DNA of 10,364 nucleotides from Gammaproteobacteria bacterium (GCA_015661095.1 JACVQI010000050.1:1-10364); one strand, 5' to 3'; positions 1-8,599 are shown, counted from the stretch's first letter. Notes: generated by a model from the letters alone, not told the origin. Made by a program: numbers and translations.

Positions 1-32
1 AAAATCAAAAACTATACGTCTCTAACCATTTC

Positions 33-109
33 GTCACGCCGGGCTTGACCCCGTAACAAGTACGAGGCAGGCACCGGCATCCAGTAAACAATAGTTTTTA
101 ATGGATACC
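33..109. repeat. Degraded palindromic intergenic repeat
   Basis: The pieces GTCACGCCGGGCTTGACCCC (33-52), CCGGCATCCAG (74-84) and TGGATACC (102-109) look like parts of the common bacterial intergenic palindrome that reads roughly GTCATGCCGG-CTTGA-CCGGCATCCAG. Here about 20 unrelated bases separate the first two pieces. GG-c-ATCCA (76-83) pairs with TGGAT-a-CC (102-109) with one mismatch, around an A/T-rich loop. The family match is from memory, not from a search. It could also be chance similarity. Confidence 0.35.
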
Positions 110-119
110 CTAAGTTCAC

Positions 120-231
120 GAAACAAGTGCAACACCCTGAGCCCTGTCGGAAATCAGAGACCAATCACGCACCTTCGGGACGACCTCGACTACACTCTCA
201 TCACTATGGTGATGCCCTAAACACTTGTTTC
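120..231. repeat. 10-bp perfect inverted repeat enclosing 92 bases
   Basis: GAAACAAGTG (120-129) and CACTTGTTTC (222-231) are exact reverse complements. Inside lies a second hairpin, CATCAC/GTGATG with a TATG loop (199-214), and a small CC-TTCG-GG hairpin near 173-181. The right arm is followed by CTTTTAG. This could be a small structured RNA, the ends of a miniature element, or chance. The first 334 bases otherwise hold no gene I can support. Confidence 0.35.
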
Positions 232-334
232 TTTTAGTATCTCGACCGCAAGCTGCCATCAAATTGCTACTCAAAATCCTGGCATGGCAATTGCGGGTTA
301 TCCCGTCAACCCCCTAAAAACCGGAGATGTGCCG

Positions 335-583
335 ATGCTGCCCAAAGACCTGCTGGACATTACAGAAAAAGAAAAAAATGCGCTTTGGAATAAATTCACC
401 CATGAGGACGCCCTGTTGGCGGAACTGGAATACTATCAGGACAAAATTAAGGCGATGGAGCGGCCGGTCACGATGCTGGATATCGCGGTGCTGACCATCT
501 ACAAACACCACGTCCAGAACATTGAAAATTTACTGAGCAGGCTGCACGTCAAAACGCGCAACCCATTCGAGACGAAAGCATAA
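335..583 (+). CDS. Small hypothetical protein, 82 aa
   Basis: I do not recognise this protein. The preferred start is the ATG at 335, which has GGAG eight bases upstream (323-326). An in-frame ATG at 284 would add 17 residues but has no visible ribosome binding site. The product is a charged, soluble-looking, mostly helical protein with no signal peptide, membrane segment or cysteine. It starts MLPKDLLDITEKEKNALW and contains a YYQDKIKAM stretch and a TIYKHHVQNIENLLSRLHV stretch that looks amphipathic. It stands alone on the + strand and converges on the operon ending at 642, with only 58 bases between the two stops. Composition and the good ribosome binding site argue that it is real; its function is unknown. 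Confidence 0.6.
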   Translation: MLPKDLLDITEKEKNALWNKFTHEDALLAELEYYQDKIKAMERPVTMLDIAVLTIYKHHVQNIENLLSRLHVKTRNPFETKA

Positions 584-607
584 CTTGCGCGGTATTAGCC
601 AGCCTTA

Positions 608-625
608 CCGGGTTTGATTCCCCGG
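608..625. terminator. Hairpin between convergent genes (weak terminator candidate)
   Basis: CCGGG (608-612) pairs with CCCGG (621-625) around an 8-base loop in the 58-base gap between two converging genes. Neither side has a clear T-run, so it is at best a weak or Rho-assisted terminator. Confidence 0.25.
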
Positions 626-641
626 CCTGCAAACAGATGCT

Positions 642-1886
642 CTAGTAAGTATCTTGCTGCGCTAAAGCGAACTCTCGATCCCGCAACCGGGACGTGGCTT
701 CCTCAGTAATACTGCCACTGGTGATAAGCTGCCAGTTACTAATACCAGACTCCCGTGCCCGGACCGGGATTGCTTCCAGGCGTCTTGCCGTGTTCTCATT
801 CCAGTAAATCAAATCCTGCACCAGAAAATGCAACAACTGGTTGTCTTCGCTGATGGCTTCCATATGCGGCCGACCACCGGTTCTATCCGGCGATAATGCC
901 CGCAAGCGGTGCCCGGTCAGGTGATAGTGCACCATCATCATGACCAGATGCTCGTAGGCCAGCGCCTCATGCTCCTCACTGGCCTTCCCGGCGGCCGCGA
1001 TAAACGCGGACAGATTGGCCACGCCGGCCAGTTTGTTCAGATAATGACAGATCCTGAATTTATGCCGGGGCGAAAACACCTGGTGCTGCAGAAAAGCGGT
1101 ACGTAACTCCGGACTGATACTCAGTCCGGTCAATACCTGTTCATTAATTTCATTCAGGGTCGCAGGTCCGTTGGCCTTTAACAGCAAAGACAATTCGGTA
1201 TCCAGAGCTAGGTCAGTCACCCGCATTGGTTTAACCGCTTGGCGGTTCAAGGCCGGCGTCCCGGCGGAAATGGTACCGGCTGAACGCGCCCTGGCCATGG
1301 CATCGAGAAATTCCTGCACCTTGGGATTGGTGGAATAGACATCAAGCTGCCATTGACTGGCAACATTGCGTTTGTGCAAGGCTGCCACCGGATCCGTTGA
1401 CTCGCCGCCGCTGTAAACAAATTCCCTGGCCACTGCTTCGGACGGCCCCGTCAATGTTTCGTTGAGATTACCGGCCAGTTGGCCGGCCAGATTGGAGGCT
1501 GAATGTACCGGTTGACCGATGATATCGAGGGCCCGGTCCGAACGGATCTCCAACTGACCCCGGTTCGCCTGCAGCTTGTGGTCCTGCTGGCTGTTGAGAT
1601 GGTTGATGGCATTGCCAAGTATTAATATTTCCCTGATTCGTTCCCGCAACAATCCGATCGTCGCGACATTATATGCGCCAAAATCGGATTCAAGTTGAAA
1701 ATGAAACGTACCCCGGCGCACTTCCACTTCTTCAACTCTGTGTCTGATCGACTGTCGCAATTCCGGCGGCAGTATATCGGCGAGATAAATCTTCGGTGTA
1801 TCCTCATAGGCCATGACCGGCCGGCATACGCAGATGGCGAACAGACAGAACCGGATAATCGTTATCGTTCGGAAAAAATTCGGCAC
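642..1886 (-). CDS. Exported (periplasmic) protein of unknown function, about 414 aa
   Basis: I do not recognise the family. From a GTG at 1886 the product begins with a clear Sec signal peptide: a short basic stretch (NFFRT), a hydrophobic core (IIRFCLFAICVC) and a likely cleavage after PVMA, before YEDTP. An ATG at 1925 would give 427 aa with 13 extra residues and a 35-base overlap with the upstream gene. I prefer 1886 because it lies four bases after the upstream stop (1891-1893) and gives a signal peptide of normal size, though neither start has a strong ribosome binding site. The mature part looks soluble and helical, with no second membrane segment and no lipobox. The C-terminal third is rich in His and aromatic residues, including LVMMMVHYHLTGHRL and LLHFLVQDLIYWNENTARRL. 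It is the last gene of the leftward operon, so its job is probably linked to the two-component system and coiled-coil protein upstream (inference). Confidence 0.7.
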   Translation of the reverse strand: MPNFFRTITIIRFCLFAICVCRPVMAYEDTPKIYLADILPPELRQSIRHRVEEVEVRRGTFHFQLESDFGAYNVATIGLLRERIREILILGNAINHLNSQQDHKLQANRGQLEIRSDRALDIIGQPVHSASNLAGQLAGNLNETLTGPSEAVAREFVYSGGESTDPVAALHKRNVASQWQLDVYSTNPKVQEFLDAMARARSAGTISAGTPALNRQAVKPMRVTDLALDTELSLLLKANGPATLNEINEQVLTGLSISPELRTAFLQHQVFSPRHKFRICHYLNKLAGVANLSAFIAAAGKASEEHEALAYEHLVMMMVHYHLTGHRLRALSPDRTGGRPHMEAISEDNQLLHFLVQDLIYWNENTARRLEAIPVRARESGISNWQLITSGSITEEATSRLRDREFALAQQDTY

Positions 1887-1890
1887 GGAT

Positions 1891-4407
1891 TTATTTGCCC
1901 CGCCCCAATTGCGCGGCAATCTCATCAAGCAAGCTCGAGTTTGCCTGTTCCGTGGCGTTTTTCGCCGAATCCGCCCGCTGTTTGATCCGTTTCATATGAT
2001 CCATTTGCGTGGCCATGCTGCTGAACTTTTTCTCCTCCTCTTCCAGGTCCTCGCGAAAATCCACTAAATCCACCTCCAGTTGTTTGCGTACTTCCTCTTC
2101 AATGACGGTTTGCTTGATCAAGCCTTCCTGATTGATCTTCCTGGCGGCGATAACCTTGACCTGGGCCTGCTGGACCTGAGCCAGATCCTTATTAGCCTTA
2201 TTGATCTTTTCTTCGGCGACCCTGATTTCGACCTTAAGTGTATCCTGGGCGGTTTTACTGGTGGTAACCTCATGGTCTTCCTGTTTTTCCTTCAACCGGC
2301 GAGCGTCCTCGAGGGCGGCCTTGCGCGTCGCTTCGACTTCTTCCTTGGCCAGATTGATTTCCATGAGCATTGTCTGGATCTTACGTTGTTCCTCTTCCAG
2401 CTTTAACCGCTCTGCTTTTAGCTGCTGTTCGGCATAAACCTTGTCTTTTTCATGCTTATCCTTGTACTCAGCGATGATACGATCAGCTTCCTCTTTCGCA
2501 GCCTTGCGCCCTGCGTCCGCGGCCACTCTTTCCCGTTTCGCCAGTTCCAGTTCCTTCTGATTGCTGGAAAATTGCTCCGCCAGTTTGCGTCGTTCAACAT
2601 CAAGTTTTTCCTGACCTTCCCGGATGATTTTTTTCTCCAGTTCCCCCTGCTGTTTCCTGCTCTTTAATGTTTCTTTCTCCAGCAACTTCTTCGACGCCTC
2701 AACCTCCTTTTTCACCCGTTGCGCCTCCGCCAGGTTCACTTTAGCCTCCTCCGCCTCGCGTTCCAGCCGCTCCTTCTCGGCCTGCAACTTTTGTTCGGCC
2801 TCCTTACGCTGGCGTTGCAGTTTTTCCATCTCCTCCACGTTACGGGAATAGATCGCTTCCAGTTGCTTCTTCTCCTCCTGCATTTTTCTGGCGGCTTCCT
2901 CCTGCATTTTCCTGATCTTGGCCTCTTCCTGTACTCGCAGCCGGCGCGACTCCTCCTCAGCGGCCTTTTTGGCAACTTCAATCTTGGCCCGCTCTTCCTG
3001 TAAGCGGCGCTCGACTTCTTCCTGCATCCGCCGGACGAATTCATCATCCGTTTTCTGCTTTTCCCAGGCTGCCTCCCGTAACTGCAAATTGGTCCGTTCC
3101 AGTGCCGCTTCCAGCATCGAGGACTTTACTTGCGGGTCTATGTTCTGCCGAGTTATTTCATCCACCGTCGAGATCGGCGCTTCATTATCCTCCACCGGTG
3201 GTGGTGCTGGCGGTTGCGCCGCGGGCGCCTTGACTGGTACCACCCTGGCTTTAGGTTGCGGCGGGGCTGGTGCAGGAGATGGTGCCGAAGCAGATTCAGG
3301 TTTGGGCGTGACTACGGCAGCCTGGGAATTATTAACCAGGCCGCCCTTGAGAAAGGAAACGTTAAAACCCATGCCGGTTAGCAAAAAGGCGCCAGTGGAA
3401 CTGCGGCCACCGGTATCGCAATATACGATGTAATGTTTGCTACGATCCAGTTTATCAACCTGTAATCGCAGCATGTTCAGCGGGATATTCCTGCTGCCTG
3501 CAATCGCTGAATCTTCATGTTCGTTTTTAAATCGTACATCCAGCCACTCGGCTTTGCCGCTGCTGACTAATTCTGAGGTTTCATCGAAACTCAATGAATG
3601 CAGGGTTGGTTTTTTTATCAGGTCTATGAAGGTATCCTTGTTCAATCGCATCAGGATGCCATCGGTCAGCATCGACACGGTGGCATTGCGGGTGGTCTCC
3701 GCTATCAGCGCCTCTTCGCCGAAACAGTCGCCGGCTTTCAGGACAGCCAGTTTAATATCCTTGTCCCCAGATGTGGGTTTGCGCGAAACCTGGCAACTGC
3801 CCTCCTGAACGATGTAATAGTGTTCACCTGGTTCCCCTTGCGTGACGACGTTGTCGCCGGCCTTGAACTCGACCGGTTCGAGTACGGCGAACAGGGCATG
3901 GATATTGGCCGCAGGAATTTTGGAAAATAGTTCCGATTGCAGGATCCTGGTCATCCAGTCCACTTCTCCTTCCATTTCTGCGATATCGACCTCTTCCACC
4001 GCGACGAAACCGCCGAACTCATTATTGTCGGTCTGCTCCTTTTCCTGGATAACCACCAGCTTGTCGAGTATGTCCCGGGAGATCTGGAAGATGACGGATT
4101 TTTTTCTGGCCCTGGCGGATAATTGTCGCGGTTGCAGTTGCGCCATGGCGTACCTGGCCCGGTCCGTACCGCCGACAATCACGTTATGCTGCTGGTCATT
4201 GGCCAGCAGTTCTATTTCACCGTCCAGGCAGTAATACGAGAACTCATCCTTGTCTCCCTGCTTAAATACATAGCCACCCTTCCGGATCTCGATAACATTG
4301 GCCTTCTTGATTATTTCGTTCTGAACCTGGGCAGGTAATTCGTTGATCGGAACGAGCGTCCGGATTACTTGTGCGTATTTTTCTTGTTCTTTAGACATGG
4401 GTGTCAT
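1891..4407 (-). CDS. Cyclic-nucleotide-binding / rhodanese / long coiled-coil protein, 838 aa
   Basis: Residue numbers count the TTG just before the ATG as 1. A first, degenerate cyclic-nucleotide-binding (CNB) fold spans about 22-125 and lacks the phosphate-binding cassette. A second CNB domain (about 155-265) has a good cassette: FGEEAL at 230-235 and R241 in TTRNATV, so it may bind cAMP or a similar ligand. A rhodanese domain follows (about 275-358) with active-site loop CDTGGRS; Cys331 and Arg336 fit the catalytic CxxGxR pattern, so sulfur transfer is possible. A Pro/Ala-rich linker (about 369-412) leads to some 390 residues of Glu/Lys/Arg/Gln-rich coiled coil (about 425-815). No signal peptide or membrane helix is present, so it is cytoplasmic. 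CNB-rhodanese proteins are known in proteobacteria; the huge coiled-coil tail is unusual. ATGs at 4407 and 4398 are both possible starts, and no strong ribosome binding site decides. It lies 129 bases behind the histidine kinase gene and directly before the exported protein, probably in one operon. A scaffold or filament that responds to a nucleotide is a guess. Confidence 0.85.
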   Translation of the reverse strand: MTPMSKEQEKYAQVIRTLVPINELPAQVQNEIIKKANVIEIRKGGYVFKQGDKDEFSYYCLDGEIELLANDQQHNVIVGGTDRARYAMAQLQPRQLSARARKKSVIFQISRDILDKLVVIQEKEQTDNNEFGGFVAVEEVDIAEMEGEVDWMTRILQSELFSKIPAANIHALFAVLEPVEFKAGDNVVTQGEPGEHYYIVQEGSCQVSRKPTSGDKDIKLAVLKAGDCFGEEALIAETTRNATVSMLTDGILMRLNKDTFIDLIKKPTLHSLSFDETSELVSSGKAEWLDVRFKNEHEDSAIAGSRNIPLNMLRLQVDKLDRSKHYIVYCDTGGRSSTGAFLLTGMGFNVSFLKGGLVNNSQAAVVTPKPESASAPSPAPAPPQPKARVVPVKAPAAQPPAPPPVEDNEAPISTVDEITRQNIDPQVKSSMLEAALERTNLQLREAAWEKQKTDDEFVRRMQEEVERRLQEERAKIEVAKKAAEEESRRLRVQEEAKIRKMQEEAARKMQEEKKQLEAIYSRNVEEMEKLQRQRKEAEQKLQAEKERLEREAEEAKVNLAEAQRVKKEVEASKKLLEKETLKSRKQQGELEKKIIREGQEKLDVERRKLAEQFSSNQKELELAKRERVAADAGRKAAKEEADRIIAEYKDKHEKDKVYAEQQLKAERLKLEEEQRKIQTMLMEINLAKEEVEATRKAALEDARRLKEKQEDHEVTTSKTAQDTLKVEIRVAEEKINKANKDLAQVQQAQVKVIAARKINQEGLIKQTVIEEEVRKQLEVDLVDFREDLEEEEKKFSSMATQMDHMKRIKQRADSAKNATEQANSSLLDEIAAQLGRGK

Positions 4408-4410
4408 CAA

Positions 4411-4509
4411 TTATTGAACACTTTCCGCCTTGTGATTGCTACCGCGTCCTGTGCTTATCCCTGTAGTACTTGCTGCGGCATTTAAGTTATCCATGATTGG
4501 AGCGTTCAT
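4411..4509 (-). CDS. Possible 32-aa leader ORF upstream of the coiled-coil gene
   Basis: In the gap between the kinase and the coiled-coil gene, an ATG at 4509 opens a 32-codon frame (MNAPIMDNLNAAAS...) that ends in TAA at 4413-4411. The next codons in the same frame are TTG ATG, the start of the coiled-coil gene. It has no proper ribosome binding site. It may be a chance frame, a short leader peptide coupled to the next gene, or the remains of an N-terminal extension cut off by one stop codon. Confidence 0.15.
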   Translation of the reverse strand: MNAPIMDNLNAAASTTGISTGRGSNHKAESVQ

Positions 4510-4538
4510 CCTACAATATTCACGGTAAGACGCAATCT

Positions 4539-6626
4539 TTACTTTTGAAATTCCACGATAAAAGTCACACTTCCCGCCGCCTCGTCGGTCCGCGCCCGGA
4601 CTGCGGCCCCGTGATATTCCGCGATTAGACGGACGATGTATAAACCCAGACCGAGATGCGGTTTGCCCCGGTCCTTCTTGTTCCGTATCGACACCATGGA
4701 ATTGAAAATCTGATCTTCCATGGTGTCAGGCAACCGTGGTCCATAATTCCTGATTTGTAACTGCCACTGGCCGGCGCCGGACGCGAGTTCAATCTCCACC
4801 GGCTTGCCGGGCTCGCTGAAATCCACGGCATTGTCGATCAACTTGTCCAGCATTTGTACGATCAGGTCAGCTGCCAGTAAATACATGACCGGACTCTCGG
4901 GAACAAGCAACTTAAATACCACTTGTGGATAGGCGAGCCGATAGCCTTCCGTGCAGTTCAACAGCAACGCGCGTAAATCTGTCTGTTTTTTTTGCGCGGA
5001 TTGCAAGGCCTGCTCCAGCCGTGTTGCCTCACTCAGGCGAATAACAATCAGGTTTAAACGCTCTACGCCTTCCCGGGCCCGCTGCAGATAGCGATCCCTG
5101 TCGTGAGCGGCAAGGTTCGCCTGCAGGTGATCCAGGGATGACTGTACGACCGTGATGGGCGTGCGCAACTCATGTGACAACCTCCCAGACATGCCCTCCA
5201 GGTACTGGTTGTACTGTTTCAACCGGTCGAGCATGGCGGCGTAATTCCTGGACAATTCGCCGATCTCGTCTGTCGCCTTGCTGGCATTGAAGTCCGCCAC
5301 CACCCGCCCATGCTCGTCGATGGCGCTTTCGGCTTCCTGGCTGAGCCGGCGCAGGCGGAACGACAATCTCGATGCGAAGCCAAGTAGTAACAACGTGACG
5401 GTGATAAAAACGAAAATGGATTTATCAAACAACGATTTCATGGCGTGCCGCTGTACCATCTGGATGCTGTTGGTCGTTTCCTCGACCACAATCACGCCAC
5501 GCACGACACCATTCACCCAGACCGGACTGGCCGCTGAAATAATGACCGCCTGCTGACCCGGCGACGATCGCCAGTTGGTTGTCGACTGACCCTGCAGTGC
5601 CTGCAACACCTCGCTACCCTGTAAGCGGGAGGCGCCATTCAAATCGTCACTGAAGCGTTCATTCACGGAAGGTAACAACAGCGAATACAACACATTGGTT
5701 GTATCCACGGACGCTTTTCTGTTCAGGCCGCCGGAACTGGAAAGTACCTGTCCCTGTTTATCCAGTACCCAGATCCTGCGCCCTTCCGCAGAGGCGAGCG
5801 GTTGTATGATTCTTTTTATCAGTGGTGACGATTGCACCAGTCGGCCTGGTTTCTGCAGGGTGTTTACGCCGGCGGTTTCAGCCCTCGCAGCCTCTTGACG
5901 CCGCTTAATATCATCCACATCCGCGACCACGAATCCCAGGCGCCCGCCCACCAGTCCACTGGGAATGAGAATTTCAAGATTATAGCCGCTCGCGGTCGGC
6001 TGGAATTCCGCATTGATATTATTTGCGTATTCAGCAGATTCATACTCAATATTAAATTCATCCTTGTTTTTCCGATATTGAAACGGACGGATGCTGCCCG
6101 GGGCGGCCGGGGAAAAATAAAAATGCTCCATCTCACCAACGGCATTGTCATAAACCAGGACTATATGATCATTGTCTATGGCAGTGGCAGCACCGGGCTT
6201 TTGAAAAATAACTTGCCTGTCATCCACCTGCAACAGCACATTGATATATTGCTGATAATGCCCGACGATGATACGGAAAGACAACTTGTCATCCCTGTTC
6301 CGCGGACCTTGTGATGTCTCCGTATAAGTATCCGACCAGCTCAGGTAGGCTAGCCAGTCATCGTCAAAACCATCCAGCAGTATGGGATGGATGAAGTCAT
6401 GACTGTATAAAGCGCGTTCATCACTATCGACTTCCGGGAATAAGGCAGCCTGCTCCTGTAAAGGGCCGGCCACGGCGCGGGCGGCATCCACCAGTGATAA
6501 TTCCAGCGCATCCTGTAAATAGCGCTCCAGTTCGCGCACATATTCAAAACCGAAATAGGGGATACTTAATACGGCGATTGAAAGGAGGAGTAACTTTAAC
6601 CTTATAGTTATTTTAACCGGTTTCAT
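4539..6626 (-). CDS. pdsS: PdsS-like membrane sensor histidine kinase, 695 aa
   Basis: This is a membrane sensor kinase that should phosphorylate the regulator encoded just upstream. Residue numbers count the GTG before the ATG as 1. TM1 is about 11-29 (KLLLLSIAVLSIPYFGFEYV). The periplasmic part (about 30-402) has a region at 84-245 that looks like a CBM9/DOMON-type beta-sandwich (LLDGFDDDW, IVLVYD, GYNLEILIP, GRLGFVVADVDD). A Cache-like stretch follows (RRIWVLDKQGQVLSSSG near 284-300; VVRGVIVVEE near 376-384). TM2 is about 403-420, then HAMP (about 421-475) and HisKA with phospho-acceptor His486 in SHELRTP. The ATPase domain has N-box DNAVDF (Asn600), G1 box RNYGPRLP and GLGLYIV. Length, domain order and the N-terminal 'SIPYFGFEYVRELERYL' pattern match, from memory, the 'proteobacterial dedicated sortase system histidine kinase' family (TIGR03785). 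The ATG at 6626 follows an in-frame GTG. The ribosome binding site is weak, and 88 bases separate it from the regulator's stop. Confidence 0.85.
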   Translation of the reverse strand: MKPVKITIRLKLLLLSIAVLSIPYFGFEYVRELERYLQDALELSLVDAARAVAGPLQEQAALFPEVDSDERALYSHDFIHPILLDGFDDDWLAYLSWSDTYTETSQGPRNRDDKLSFRIIVGHYQQYINVLLQVDDRQVIFQKPGAATAIDNDHIVLVYDNAVGEMEHFYFSPAAPGSIRPFQYRKNKDEFNIEYESAEYANNINAEFQPTASGYNLEILIPSGLVGGRLGFVVADVDDIKRRQEAARAETAGVNTLQKPGRLVQSSPLIKRIIQPLASAEGRRIWVLDKQGQVLSSSGGLNRKASVDTTNVLYSLLLPSVNERFSDDLNGASRLQGSEVLQALQGQSTTNWRSSPGQQAVIISAASPVWVNGVVRGVIVVEETTNSIQMVQRHAMKSLFDKSIFVFITVTLLLLGFASRLSFRLRRLSQEAESAIDEHGRVVADFNASKATDEIGELSRNYAAMLDRLKQYNQYLEGMSGRLSHELRTPITVVQSSLDHLQANLAAHDRDRYLQRAREGVERLNLIVIRLSEATRLEQALQSAQKKQTDLRALLLNCTEGYRLAYPQVVFKLLVPESPVMYLLAADLIVQMLDKLIDNAVDFSEPGKPVEIELASGAGQWQLQIRNYGPRLPDTMEDQIFNSMVSIRNKKDRGKPHLGLGLYIVRLIAEYHGAAVRARTDEAAGSVTFIVEFQK

Positions 6627-6680
6627 CACTTTAAAAAGTTTAAAGCAGGAAGTATAAGAAATACTTGTTTATGTTTTTTC

Positions 6681-6708
6681 ACCTGACTCCACGCTCTTCA
6701 CGCCTCAC
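6681..6708 (-). repeat. Degenerate heptamer run between regulator and kinase genes
   Basis: Read on the - strand, four 7-base units lie in register: GTGAGGC, GTGAAGA, GCGTGGA and GTCAGGT. They sit in the 85-88 base gap between the two-component genes and resemble the GTGATTS heptamers at 7446-7522. The match is degenerate, so it may be chance. Confidence 0.35.
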
Positions 6709-6714
6709 ATTCTT

Positions 6715-7404
6715 TTAAATTTTCCACCGATAACCCATGCCGTACACGGTATCGATGCGATCGAAGGTTGCGTCGACATCCTCGAATTTGCGCCGGACCC
6801 GCTTGACATGCGAGGTTACCGTCCCATCATCGACGAAGATGTCCGCGTCCTTCATCAACTGGTCACGGCTCTTTACGTGGCCGGGAATGCGGGCCAGAGA
6901 ATGGACGATCCAGAATTCGGTCAGGGTCAGATCAATCGGCCGGCCTTTCCATGTAACCGTCATGCAGTTTTTGTCGATGGCCAGATCGTCGACGATATGC
7001 AATTGATCGCGGCCATATTCCTGCTGTAACGCATCGAGTCGGCGGAACAATGCAGCCACGCGTGCCAGTATTTGCTGAATCGACACGTCCTTGGTCAGAT
7101 AATCATCCGCGCCCAGGCGCAAACCGGAAATGGCGTCGAAGTCGGAATCCCGCGCGGTCAAAAAAATAATCGGGATGGTGGCGGACATCCCGCGCAATAC
7201 CCGGCACACCTCAAAGCCGCCCTCGATATCATCCCCCAGGCCGATATCGATAATGGCCAGATCCGGCAGTCTTTTCCTGAACGCCTTTAGTGAATCCTCC
7301 GTACCGGTATAGGCCGCTACCTCGTAGCCACGCTTGCTGAGCGCATCCGCATAATTTTGTCTGATAGCGGGTTCATCCTCTACCAGAGCAATTCTTTTGG
7401 CCAT
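6715..7404 (-). CDS. pdsR: PdsR-like OmpR-family response regulator, 229 aa
   Basis: This is a DNA-binding response regulator and first gene of the leftward operon. The receiver domain (about 1-122) has acidic-pocket residues E9/D10, phospho-acceptor Asp53 in IIDIGLGDD, Thr83 in FLTARDSD and Lys105 in YLTKD, so it should be active. The C-terminal OmpR/PhoB winged helix (about 135-229) has TLTEFWIVHSLA, HVKSRDQLM and a recognition-helix region TVTSHVKRVRRKF, ending in YGMGYRWKI. Length and overall sequence match, from memory, the 'proteobacterial dedicated sortase system response regulator' family (TIGR03787), which pairs with a PdsS kinase. The ATG at 7404 has AGGAG ten bases upstream. Its likely partner is the kinase downstream. 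Targets probably include this cluster, possibly through the divergent region at 7405-7715 (inference). Confidence 0.92.
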   Translation of the reverse strand: MAKRIALVEDEPAIRQNYADALSKRGYEVAAYTGTEDSLKAFRKRLPDLAIIDIGLGDDIEGGFEVCRVLRGMSATIPIIFLTARDSDFDAISGLRLGADDYLTKDVSIQQILARVAALFRRLDALQQEYGRDQLHIVDDLAIDKNCMTVTWKGRPIDLTLTEFWIVHSLARIPGHVKSRDQLMKDADIFVDDGTVTSHVKRVRRKFEDVDATFDRIDTVYGMGYRWKI

Positions 7405-7426
7405 TTTCTAGTCACTCCTGAAAAAT

Positions 7427-7561
7427 AATTAAACAGAGACACGATGTTAGTCGTGATTGGTGATTCGTAAATGGCTAAATGTATATCGCACCACAAATCA
7501 CCAGTCACGAATCACGAATTACTGTTTCTTCCGTGTTCTCTGTGCCTCTGTGGTTAATATT
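7427..7561. repeat. Composite inverted repeat built from GTGATTS heptamers and a CAGAG/ACACG module
   Basis: The block holds two inverted copies of one composite unit, pointing inward. The inner arms are TCGTGATTGGTGATTCGT (7451-7468) and the complement of 7493-7510; they agree at 16 of 18 positions. In register, heptamers GTTAGTC, GTGATTG, GTGATTC run on + from 7446; GTAATTC, GTGATTC, GTGACTG, GTGATTT run on - from 7522 to 7495. The outer arms share AATTAAACAGAGACACG (7427-7443) with, on the - strand of 7532-7561, ATTAACCACAGAGGCACAG-AGAACACG. The right copy is longer. A 24-base centre (7469-7492) separates the arms. Similar GTGATTC heptamers and CACAGAG strings are, as I recall, common between genes in environmental proteobacteria. 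It could also act in regulation of both divergent genes. Confidence 0.6.
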
Positions 7562-7578
7562 ATCTTTAATTTGTTTAA

Positions 7579-7584
7579 TATAAT
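7579..7584 (+). promoter_or_regulatory. -10 box (TATAAT) of a candidate pdsO promoter
   Basis: A perfect TATAAT lies 132 bases before the pdsO start. A TTAATA at 7554-7559 is the best -35 candidate, at a long 19-base spacing. It overlaps the right edge of the composite repeat, so repeat and promoter may interact. The rest of the 5' leader (7591-7715) shows no other signal I can name. Confidence 0.35.
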
Positions 7585-7715
7585 TGCTGTTCATCGCAAA
7601 TTCCATTTTCCCGCCATAATTGATCGCCGGATTGCCCTGTTCCCCGCCGTAAATAACCAGATTGCGGGCTTGTAATTACATCCTGAGAAGTTTAATTCAC
7701 ACAGGAGCAATCTAC

Positions 7716-8441
7716 ATGAACAAGTATTTAAAAGTCAGTATCGTCAGTCTCGGATTAATCAACCTGCCCGCCTATGCCGGTCCGGAGGCAGGAACCAGCA
7801 AAACGCATAAGGATGTTGCTGGCCTCGGTGTGGGCGCCATCATCGGTGGCCTGATCGCAGGTCCGCCCGGCGCGATTATCGGCGCGGCCGGCGGCGCCTG
7901 GTATGGAGACCGGCAGGAGAAGAAGGATGAGCAGTTGGCGGTCCTGGAAACACGACTGCTGGAAAAACAGACCGAGCTGGCACAACTGCAGGGAGAATTC
8001 ACCGATCAGGAATACCGGCACGGTATGAAAATGTTACAGGTAAAGGCCGACCAGCGATCGTCTGAACTGGATAAGTTAAGCCAGGGTGTTTCATTATCGG
8101 TCTTCTTCCGTACCGATAGTGCCAGTATGGATCCCGATGTCATTCCCCGGATCGAACGTCTGGCGCAGTACCTGCAAGCCTTCCCTGAGATTCAACTGCA
8201 TCTGGAGGCCCATGCCGACCAGCGTGGCGCCAGTGCGTACAACGAACGGTTGAGTCAGCAGCGCGCCGCGTCCGTCAGACAGGCCTTAATCCAGGCGGGG
8301 GTGCCGGAGAAACGCATCTACAGTCATGCCCATGGCGAAAGCATGGCGCAATCCAGCGCCGGCGATCTGGAAGGTTATGTCTTCGACCGGCGTGTCAACA
8401 TCGAACTGTCGCTTGATCGGCAAAGCTACGCCGTGCAATAG
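7716..8441 (+). CDS. pdsO: PdsO-like OmpA-family outer-membrane/peptidoglycan-binding protein, 241 aa
   Basis: This is an exported OmpA-C domain protein, probably anchored to peptidoglycan. A Sec signal peptide (1-21) ends AYA before GPE. A glycine-zipper stretch (about 35-64, GVGAIIGGLIAGPPGAIIGAAGG) could insert in or lie against a membrane. A short coiled coil follows (about 66-120), then the OmpA-like domain (about 125-235) with SVFFRTDSASMDP, LHLEAHADQRG, NERLSQQRAASVRQAL and DRRVNIEL. Asp168 and Arg225/226 match residues that bind diaminopimelate in this fold. Length and architecture match, from memory, 'sortase-associated OmpA-like protein PdsO' (TIGR03789). The ATG at 7716 has AGGAG eight bases upstream; an in-frame ATG at 7662 is less likely because it lacks such a site and would bury the signal peptide. 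It is divergent from the two-component operon. Confidence 0.9.
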   Translation: MNKYLKVSIVSLGLINLPAYAGPEAGTSKTHKDVAGLGVGAIIGGLIAGPPGAIIGAAGGAWYGDRQEKKDEQLAVLETRLLEKQTELAQLQGEFTDQEYRHGMKMLQVKADQRSSELDKLSQGVSLSVFFRTDSASMDPDVIPRIERLAQYLQAFPEIQLHLEAHADQRGASAYNERLSQQRAASVRQALIQAGVPEKRIYSHAHGESMAQSSAGDLEGYVFDRRVNIELSLDRQSYAVQ

Positions 8442-8449
8442 GTGCCGCC

Positions 8450-8599
8450 ATGCAGAAAACGCATAACCAGCTACCTGGTAACTTACTGCAACTGGCTCTC
8501 AACTGCCTGCTGGGAGCCGTGGTATCCGGTCTGTTGACGGCGATGACGCTGGCAGGGATCGTCCTGCTGTTATCCAGCTACACACTGACGGCAGGATGA
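8450..8599 (+). CDS. 49-aa single-helix membrane ORF; small protein or truncated sortase target
   Basis: This frame starts eight bases after the pdsO stop, with AGGTG about six bases before the ATG, so it is probably translated with pdsO. It encodes about 17 polar residues (MQKTHNQLPGNLLQ), then one hydrophobic helix (LLGAVVSGLLTAMTLAGIVL and a few more), and stops after SSYTLTAG. No other domain follows. In related clusters the gene after pdsO often encodes the VIT/vWA LPXTG-type sortase target, whose N-terminus is a signal-anchor of this kind. So this may be the stump of such a gene, or a genuine small membrane protein. I cannot decide from sequence alone. Confidence 0.5.
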   Translation: MQKTHNQLPGNLLQLALNCLLGAVVSGLLTAMTLAGIVLLLSSYTLTAG